A stretch of DNA of 64,000 nt, taken from contig JAVHKY010000026.1 of NCBI GenBank assembly GCA_035079385.1, positions 2,320,501-2,384,500 on the forward strand, given 5' to 3'. The position numbers and the translations under genes are program-made. Of this stretch, positions 56,941 to 64,000 are shown piece by piece; the stretch's first letter is position 1, and each line of letters opens with the position of its first letter. The notes below the pieces were generated by a model. It had not been told where the DNA came from. It did not search any database and saw only the letters and a program-made list of their open reading frames with translations. Source of the stretch: Aspidiotus rigidus. Lineage: Eukaryota; Arthropoda; Insecta; Hemiptera; Diaspididae.

Positions 56941-57225
56941 GAAACACCTGCGTCGCTGTACAAGTTGAGTAACGGGGTGCTGCCTAGTTCGCCAAGGGCC
57001 AGTCGAAGCCCGGAAGATTTCAAGTCGTTGGGGTGGATGTAAAAGAGAGAAAGAAAATCAAATTGGGAACGGATTAAACCATCGCGTAGAGTTGGAGAAG
57101 GAGTTTGCGGTTAAAGCCCGTACTGGGGTGTGATAGATGTTTAAGAAAGCTTTCTGCTCCGAAGATTTTGATATGAGAATCCAGGAGGTTTTGGGGTCGA
57201 AGGTCAGACCAAGGAACTTTCGAAT
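56941..57225 (-). pseudogene. Jockey/I-group LINE fragment (post-RT region)
   Basis: Minus-strand peptides: IRKFLGLTFDPKTSWI, then after a frameshift SHPSTGFNRKLLLQLY, GLIRSQFDFLSL and RLALGELGSTPLLNLYSDAG. This matches, segment for segment, the KLLGLHFDQKLSW...RKLLLQLYKSLIRS...MALGAYRTSPKLSLCAEA region of the LINE at 40-41 kb, but with many differences, so it is a separate and older copy of a related element. RT catalytic motifs are absent. Confidence 0.65.
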
Positions 57226-57249
57226 GCTGTAGATGCAGAGAAGGAAGGG

Positions 57250-58935
57250 CGTTAAGTGAATATATTTTGTTATGACGCGATTATGAGGTGGTGTGATTTA
57301 CCGTGATGACGCGTCCTGTGAACATTTTGAGGGTCTAGCTTTACGTATAGTAATTTTGAACTTTTTCATCTTAATTACCTTGTGATTTTCTGTTGAAATA
57401 CTTATTATTACTTCTTCAGAGAGCCCCCCATCATCATCAAAAAATTGTTTGAGTTATTTTTCTCACTCTTTTTCTTAAGAACCCTCGTTCTCAGAGATCG
57501 TTTATACAAATTTAAACCAGAAAATTCTCTTGTTTCTTTGCGTAGTTCAGAGGATATACCTAGAAAATATTAGGTGACTATGGACATCTTATCTAAAAGA
57601 TCACAAGAGCCAAAGTAAATAATGTGATAAAATACGAGCTTATCAGAAATCCCTGGAGAGAATGACGGTCATTGGCGTGGCTAGAAAGAGGATCAAGGGG
57701 ACAACTCCACTCTCTATTTTTTATTAAAATATATTCATGAGTAGAATTCATATATCCGAAGATGCGGTATTATCACGGCTGCGTGAATGGGAAAAAAGTC
57801 AGTATTTTTTTTTTCATAGCATAAAGGCAAATGGTTTGATGATGGGATAGGTGGATTTAGGTGCCTGTGTGACATTTTTTAGCGCCTCTACGTTTTTAAT
57901 TCAAATTTATACGAGTTGAGAGCTTAGAAAAGGCCTGTTCGTGTGGAGCACACGAGTGTTCAGAAAATAAGAGAACTCCAATGTGTCAGTTTCTTCCGTT
58001 ATTCAAAATTTTTAGTAACTTCTGCGAGAAAAAGAGAAGACAAGTTTTTGCGATTTATTATGATAATATTGTAACAGTACTATGGTCATTTTTCCTATTC
58101 GTATAAATTTATTCAAATATCTTCGGTAATTTTAATTTACGAAATCAACGTGGTTAGAAAGTCTGTCGTCTCCGGATTTACTCGTTGGTGAAAAATTTTC
58201 GGCTTAATAGTTTTGTAATCCGACTTAAATCTTCATAGACAATGATACCTATAAATACATTATAACATCTAAATATCCACACATCCAATCGGATCTCCAA
58301 ACGAATGGGTCTAATTCGACACTTTAATTGCTGATTGTTCCATAGATTAAATATATTGTACTGATTTTAACTTCTCATTAATCACAAGAGCCTGCCCATT
58401 AATCTTTTCATCTCTCCCGTTTTTAGTATTTTTTTTTGTGAAAAAATAAAGTAGACAATATTGAATTAATTACTTTAAAATCAACTTCGTCAGGAGATTA
58501 AGTATTTGATGAAAAAATTAAGCTATTCGACTCGTATTGTCGAATCCATCGGAAACCTAGACGTTATTTATGATCATGTAACCTAATTCGGACATTAGAT
58601 CAACTTTTAATTCTTAATGTATACAAAACCAATACGTTTTCGTATTCAAATTCAAAATTTAGAGCTAATCGTACGAATAACGAACGCGAAGCGATTCCTG
58701 ATTAACTCATCCTTTAAATAAAATACGATTCTAAAAGACTGCAGATCTAGATTAGACCTAAAGTAATTGGTTTTAAGGAACTTGCATGTGTGAATTTGAA
58801 CTTTGATAAGAGAGCAGTTTTCACCTACACATATGTCTTGTTTTTCTGTTGTCGATCCATCGTATAATGGATGAGTTATGAAAAAAGTACTCTGAAAATG
58901 AATTTTATATTAGAAATCACTGCAGGAATATCGCT
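57250..58935. other. No gene seen
   Basis: AT-rich unique DNA. Confidence 0.5.
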
Positions 58936-58939
58936 TTGT

Positions 58940-59410
58940 AGACCATCAGTACATGAAATAATGTTTCGACAGAGTCAAATAAATGAAGATCATGTTTCGT
59001 ATCTTATGGTGAATGACGTCATTCATTTGTCACGTCATCAGTAGGTTGAAATCAAGACCTAGTTTGTGTATTTTCTATTTGCTCTACATATTCCAAGTTA
59101 TATTAAGTGTATTTGTCAGGCTAACTGGGTGACAGATAGCAGACGGGTATCCAGTCCAAATAGTAGCTTAGTAGTCAAAATTTTGTCAAGCTTCTTAAAG
59201 CTGTAATGCTCTAGCCTAACAAGTTGACGAGTAACAAACGAAGTCAGTTGCTCCACTCATTCGCTTCTTAACCTAGTATACGCCTAGTGTACTGCAAGTT
59301 AGGCTAACATTTACTTATCTAGCTAGATGATGAGCTCATACAATCACCTGTATTTCATAGCTTAGTATCAGTTTAATATACTCTGTCTTAGGCTAGTGGC
59401 CGGCTACTTT
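58940..59410. repeat. Dispersed repeat with TGACGTCATT palindrome and CTAGTATA motifs, copy 5
   Basis: A segment around AATGACGTCATT (59013) and CACGTCATCAG (59030) is followed by CCTAGTATACGCCTAGTGTA near 59273-59292 and TAGTATCAGTTTAATATACT near 59364. Same order of parts as copies at 8.7 and 26.9 kb, more diverged. The upstream piece resembles sequence near 33100-33170. Confidence 0.5.
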
Positions 59411-59419
59411 CTGTTTCCT

Positions 59420-60003
59420 AAATCACCATCACTTTTGTTTTGATTGTATTTGTGATTTACTATTCTCTGGAGTTGCTGAAGTGTTTTTGCTGTGAGAATC
59501 TTATCGTCCGCGTAACTGATGCTCTGGATTTTCGGACCGTTAATCGTTAATCTTAAAACCAGTATTCATTAGTTTAGGCTGTTGCATAATTTGCTCTGCG
59601 TGAAAGAGGGCAGCCTTGTCTCACTCCTTTCTGTATTTTACAATATTTCTATCCTGTCGAGTCTACCCACAATGCTCACGTTCGCTGTTTGATTCCAGTA
59701 GAGCTGTTGAATTAAATTTATGTCCTCTCTGTCAAATCTGCACTTCCCCAAGAGATCAACGAGTTTCTGGCGCTGTACCCTTTCAAATGATTTTTCTCAA
59801 TCTATATCATGTATACTTTTCGATTTATTTCTATTGCTCTCTGATACGTTGTTTTCAGCAGCAAGATTGCATCTCTGGTACCCTTTTTTGATACAAAGCC
59901 AAATTGCGTTTTACTGAGCGTATGGTCTACTTTATTCAGGCTTCGGTTGATAATTGATGACAATATCTTGAGTGAGTGACTCATAATGTTGATTCGATTA
60001 AGG
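59420..60003 (-). pseudogene. RTE-like LINE reverse transcriptase fragment
   Basis: Minus strand: MSHSLKILSSIINRSLNKVD, TQFGFVSKKGTRDAILLL, then in a shifted frame LVDLLGEV and LIQQLYWNQTA, a decayed segment, and SISYADDKILTAKTLQQLQR. These are RT fingers, the palm region and the catalytic YADD box in the right order, of the type annotated craniofacial development protein 2-like (RTE-related) in insects. Motif A and the middle part are broken by stops and shifts. The fragment has lost everything before the fingers and after the thumb. Confidence 0.8.
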
Positions 60004-60009
60004 CTTTAT

Positions 60010-60445
60010 AAATAAAGGTAATGACACGACGCCATGATGATCTATCGGTACAGCGCATGTTCGATTGCGTTCCGCGTAGCAGATTTTGGAGTTGAAATAT
60101 TATCGCAAAATATTCTGGAAAAGAGGTCATCTGATAGGAAATTACAAGACAAACAAAGACTAGTATGAACGCGCTTTTTTATTAAAGTGACATTTCTTTA
60201 ATCAGATCTATCGCCTTTCCTTCCATCTGCATACAGTTCTTCCACGTATTTGAGTCAGACATTTTCCCCTTCTTTATTTTTGTCCGAAATCAATTAAATT
60301 TGCGAAACTCAATTTTTCGGATACCTACATCGTCCTTCTGATGGCAAATGTCCGGGAATCTTTGACCAACTTCGAAGTCCAAAAGCCAAAGCTCCCTTCT
60401 TTGAATCTTGACAGTAACGTTCAAAGTTTGTGTAAGCTTGTTTTA
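60010..60445. other. No gene seen
   Basis: Ordinary AT-rich flank before the long inverted repeat. Confidence 0.5.
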
Positions 60446-60448
60446 AAT

Positions 60449-63209
60449 TTATAGTTCATAGGCCCTATGAAAATGCGGTACACCACTCGGTGGGACAAAG
60501 CGATACTTTGGGATATGTTAGTAGGGGTGATATTTGACAAAAAAAACGATGATAGACATCTGAGAAGAGCAGCTTTTCAAAATGGCGGATCGGCGAATAA
60601 CTCATATTGTGTATGGGTCAAATTTTTTACTTTTCTTTTTTAATAAAAGAAAATAAGGCCCCGAATAACATATCTAACTTCTCGCCCCTCACATCCCGTG
60701 ATAAATTTCCTGTGGCACGTTCTAGCTCCCTAAGATCAATATTTTTAGCAAATATTGAAAAATTGCAGAGCATCAATCATGAAAAGTTTCTGATAAAAAA
60801 TTTTCCTCGTGAAATTCGTTACAGAAAATACCATTCAAACTTTGATATGCGTCCAATCTTCAGCTTAAAAAGTTCGTCAAAAGTTGGTAACTTTGGGAAA
60901 AAGTCAATTTTTCAGCAATAAATATCTAAAAAATCAAACACTAATGAAATAAAATTTCAAACAAAAACTATTTATTGAAAAATTTTAACTGCAAAATAGA
61001 TTGCCTAAGCTTTCTTCCAAAGTTTATCGAAAGTTTTGAGCTTTTGGAAGGAAATCGATTGTTTCAAAATATTACAAAAAAATAATTTGTTTTAATAAGA
61101 AGGAGTTCCAAACAAAAAATATTTTTCATGAAATTTACTACCTACATCACGAACCATCTGAACTTCATTGTCAGTCTAATTATAATCTTTAAAAGCTTCC
61201 AAAAGTTGTGAGCTTCTAGGAAAAATTGATTCGTAGTAAAAATTTTGGAGAATTGAATTTCAATAAGAAAAACTTTCAAACGAAAATTTTTTTTTTTAAT
61301 ATTGTCTTTAAAATAGACTACTTGAACTTCCTTTAACCAAAACTGATTCCACAAAATTCACTACATCTTTATTGTAGAGCTAATGGTCATCATAAAAAGT
61401 CTATTGTGAGCTCCAACGTTGAAAAAAATCTGTAAGAATCACATTAAATACTTTTATTTATTTATTTAAAGTATTTTTATTGGTAAGTGATGCCGATAAC
61501 AGTTTAGTGGCCTAGTTACAGTCAGAGGAATAAAGTCTTGATGAGTAATTGTAATTTGCCGTTTTTCACCATGCGCGTTGATGTTGTTGTACTTTGGACA
61601 AAATTATATTCAAGCTGTTCATCCGCACATGGCGCTACAATCCTCTTAAAACCACAAAAAATAGGTTTTTTGAATATCTGTTGAATATTTATCAATCATT
61701 CAATGCAATGAAATGCAAATTATTTTGAATTATTTATTCAAAAACACAATATAAAATATAACGTATTTAAAAAAAGAATCCGGTGTTGCTCATGAAGTTG
61801 ATTGAATTGAGTTTATCATAACTAAACCAAAACGAAAAAAACGAGAGTTTGAATCGAAAAAACTCTAGTTGCTACAAATAAATAAAATATTAAATAATTT
61901 TATGTAAAATCTTACAGCAACACCGCCTTATCCTACAAACTCTTATAACCTCACGCTTCCTCGTGAGTTATACAACTATTTAGTTATTTACTTTTCCATT
62001 ATAATAGGAACAAACAGCCTCTACATTTTTACTGTTGTCTTCTATATAAGTGGATACTATGGTGCTGCTGTAAGATTTTACATATGAATGTTTGATTACA
62101 AAATGATTTAATATTTTGTTTAGTAACTATAGAGTTTTTTTTATTCAAACTCTTGTTTTTTCTTTTTAGTTCAGTTATGATGAAGTCAATTCAATTAACT
62201 TTATGAGTAACAGCTGAGTTTTTGTTTTAATATTTCATTTGAATTTTTTTTAGTCAAAATGTATCTATGCAAACGATGTGTCCCAAAACATTTTTTTGTT
62301 AATAAATTATAATAATTGGATTGATAAAAAGAAGAAATCGCTCAATTGGTCCAAAAAGTAACTGCATTATCAAAAAAAAAAAGAAAAAAAGGCTCTAAGT
62401 GGTATGGAAAGCGAGGTACAAGGGTACCAGATAGAAAAAAGAAAGAAAGAAGATCCGGGGTCAAACACATACCAAGTGATGCCAACACTGGAAAAATTTG
62501 TGATTTTGAAGAATGGATGAAAAAGTGCCTAGAAGTGACTGAAGCCTAAAGAAGTGACCGAGGAGTGACAAACTGGACATCCTAAAACAATCGATTTCCT
62601 TCCAAAAGCCCAGAACGCTCGACAAACTTTGGAAGATAGTTTAGGCAATCTATCTTGCAGTTAGAATTTTTGAAGAAATAATTTTTCTTTGAAATTTTAT
62701 TTCATTAGTGTTTGATTTTCTAGATATTTATTGCTGGAAAATTGACTTTTTCCCAAAGTTACCACTAACTTTTTAAGCTGAAAATTGGACGTATATCAAA
62801 GTTTGAATGGTATTTTCTATAACAAATTTCACGAGGAAAATTTTTCATCAGAACCTTTTCATGATTGATGCCCAATTCTTCAAGATATTTGCAAAATATT
62901 GATTTTAGGGAACTAAAACATACCACAGAAAATTTATTACAGGATGTGAGGGACGGGAAGTTAGATACGTTATTCGGGGCCTTATTTTCTTTTATTGAAA
63001 AAGAAAAGTAAAAAATTTGACCCATACAATATGAGTTATCCGCCCTTTACCACAAGACCGATCCGCCATTTAGAAAAGCTGCTCCTCTCAGATGTCTATC
63101 ATCGTTTTTTATATCAAGTATCACCCCTACTAACATATCCCAAAAAAACGCTTCGTCCCCCCACGTGGTACCAAAAACCACTATTTTCTATTATGGCCCT
63201 GGACTATTA
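60449..63209. mobile_element. 2.76-kb element with ~620-bp inverted repeats
   Basis: Arms 60449-61068 and 62580-63209 are inverse copies, from ATAGTTCATAGGCCC at the left and the related TAATAGTCCAGGGCCATAA (minus reading) at the right, to ATCGATTGTTTC at the inner border. Divergence is several percent to about 15% by eye. The frames on each arm (containing NFPREI and RYRKYHSNFD) are the same sequence on opposite strands; it has no known domain. The interior holds a Lys-rich frame at 62346 (no domain) and a nested palindrome. Neither transposase nor target duplication was found. Long inverted ends with little inside suggest a foldback-type or non-autonomous DNA transposon. Confidence 0.75.
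61784..62213. mobile_element. Nested palindromic MITE, ~430 bp
   Basis: Arms 61784-61930 and 62060-62213 are inverse copies with scattered differences (GGTGTTGCTCATGAAGTTGA at the left, the inverse ending TATGAGTAACAGC at the right). The inner arm boundaries are CTTACAGCAACACC and GGTGCTGCTGTAAG. It lies inside the longer inverted-repeat element and is not part of its arms, so it appears to be a separate insertion. Confidence 0.75.
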
Positions 63210-63214
63210 GGAAT

Positions 63215-64000
63215 TGTAATAAAATAATGAAGCTCCTTGATTAAAACTTATTGTCATTTTTCTACATGATTAAAGGATATCACAACATGGAAAAATTTCA
63301 GCCATGATCATTATATTTTCTAGAAACGAAAAAGGAAATCATATCTTTGGTTTTGAAAATTTAAATCGCAATACTCATTACTGATTAATACATTTTTTGG
63401 AAAAATAAAATATTACAATTCATAATAATTTCCATAAAGCGTCCTTCTGGCAGCAGTGAACACCTGAAATTTCAATCAACTACATTTAAGTACCCGTCAA
63501 AGAACGATGGAAACGGAATATTCTAATAACTTATTTCTAAGAAATCATCGTGCCATAGGTTGTCGACTAAATCCTCTCGATATTTGCATCAACAATTCTT
63601 GAACAGTAAATCAGAGTAATTTAAAAAAATCTTCTCCTCTTACTAAAAATATCATGATTTTTGAATCTTATAACTACTACTGTATGTCAGTATAGTTGTC
63701 ATCGTGGTATTTTCTTTAAACATTCTTATTAACGCTGCATTCTAATTACTACTGTAAATGTCTTTATTTGTGAGAGTCAAGAATACTACTTGTCATTTTG
63801 ACTGAGTAGGCAGTGTATAAATATTAGAAGCAGTCATCATCAATTTTGTCAGAGTGATCTTCTTGTATCCTTTAACGCGTGAATAGTGTATCGTTTAAAA
63901 CTATGGAAGCACCGCAAACGACAAATTTGTTGTGAATGGCCATGTATCAAGCTACTTTAGAGCGTAGAGTTTGAAAACCTGAGGTTTCAAAGAACACCGT
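63215..64000. other. No gene seen
   Basis: AT-rich DNA to the right edge; no supported frame or repeat. Confidence 0.5.

Noticed and set aside
62346..62549. Lys-rich 67-residue frame as a nuclear protein
   Set aside because: Low complexity from an A-rich tract inside an inverted-repeat element.

Overview
The window looks like nuclear DNA from an animal, most likely an arthropod. It is AT-rich, CpG is not obviously depleted, and it carries arthropod-style mobile elements: Penelope-like retroelements with a GIY-YIG domain, jockey/I-, R1- and RTE-like LINE relics, hAT elements, pogo-like and TTAA-type MITEs, and long minisatellites. I found no intact host gene, tRNA or rRNA, and nothing bacterial. 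The only sign of spliced coding is a short two-exon cysteine-rich relic (18971-19268, minus) and a possible orphan exon (2549-2675). I cannot name the species.

Layout. 1-1110 is a satellite of about 150 bp that runs off the left edge. 2.2-7.2 kb is mostly unique AT-rich DNA with a TTAA MITE at 6789-7151. 7.3-9.2 kb holds a ribozyme-like hairpin, then a mosaic inverted-repeat element packed with a 46-bp minisatellite, then a CTAGTATA-rich repeat. 9.5-26 kb is unique DNA with small palindromes, a LINE tail, tandem duplications, a second 46-bp array (17.5-18.1 kb), the cysteine-rich relic and an R1-like LINE end. 26.1-29.2 kb has an array rich in the TGACGTCA palindrome, a CTAGTATA block, a GA microsatellite and a badly decayed Penelope-like element. 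32-38 kb has a long perfect-looking hairpin, a repeat block built on CCTCATTATG and a hAT-like MITE. 38.6-41.6 kb is a nest: a GIY-YIG relic interrupted by a hAT remnant (8-bp target duplication), followed by a 5'-truncated LINE (13-bp target duplication). 44-46.6 kb holds another 46-bp mosaic and a polyadenylated retroposon with a 14-bp target duplication. 48.1-55.3 kb is the most structured region: a fairly well preserved Penelope-like element (49951-51270, one in-frame stop) lies between long inverted arms, one arm cut by a pogo-like MITE and the other by a 3.4-kb hAT element. 60.4-63.2 kb is an element with long (about 620 bp) inverted repeats and a second palindrome nested inside.

How it fits together. 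This is a transposon graveyard in which target duplications allow the order of insertion to be read. The most unusual theme is a set of short hairpins of the form CTGANGA-stem-GAAA followed by a small palindrome. They occur at five loci, several tied to Penelope debris or to inverted repeats, and resemble the hammerhead ribozymes known from Penelope-like elements. A second theme is that minisatellites (46 bp, about 100 bp, about 115 bp and CTAGTATA types) are carried inside or beside mobile elements and recur across the window.
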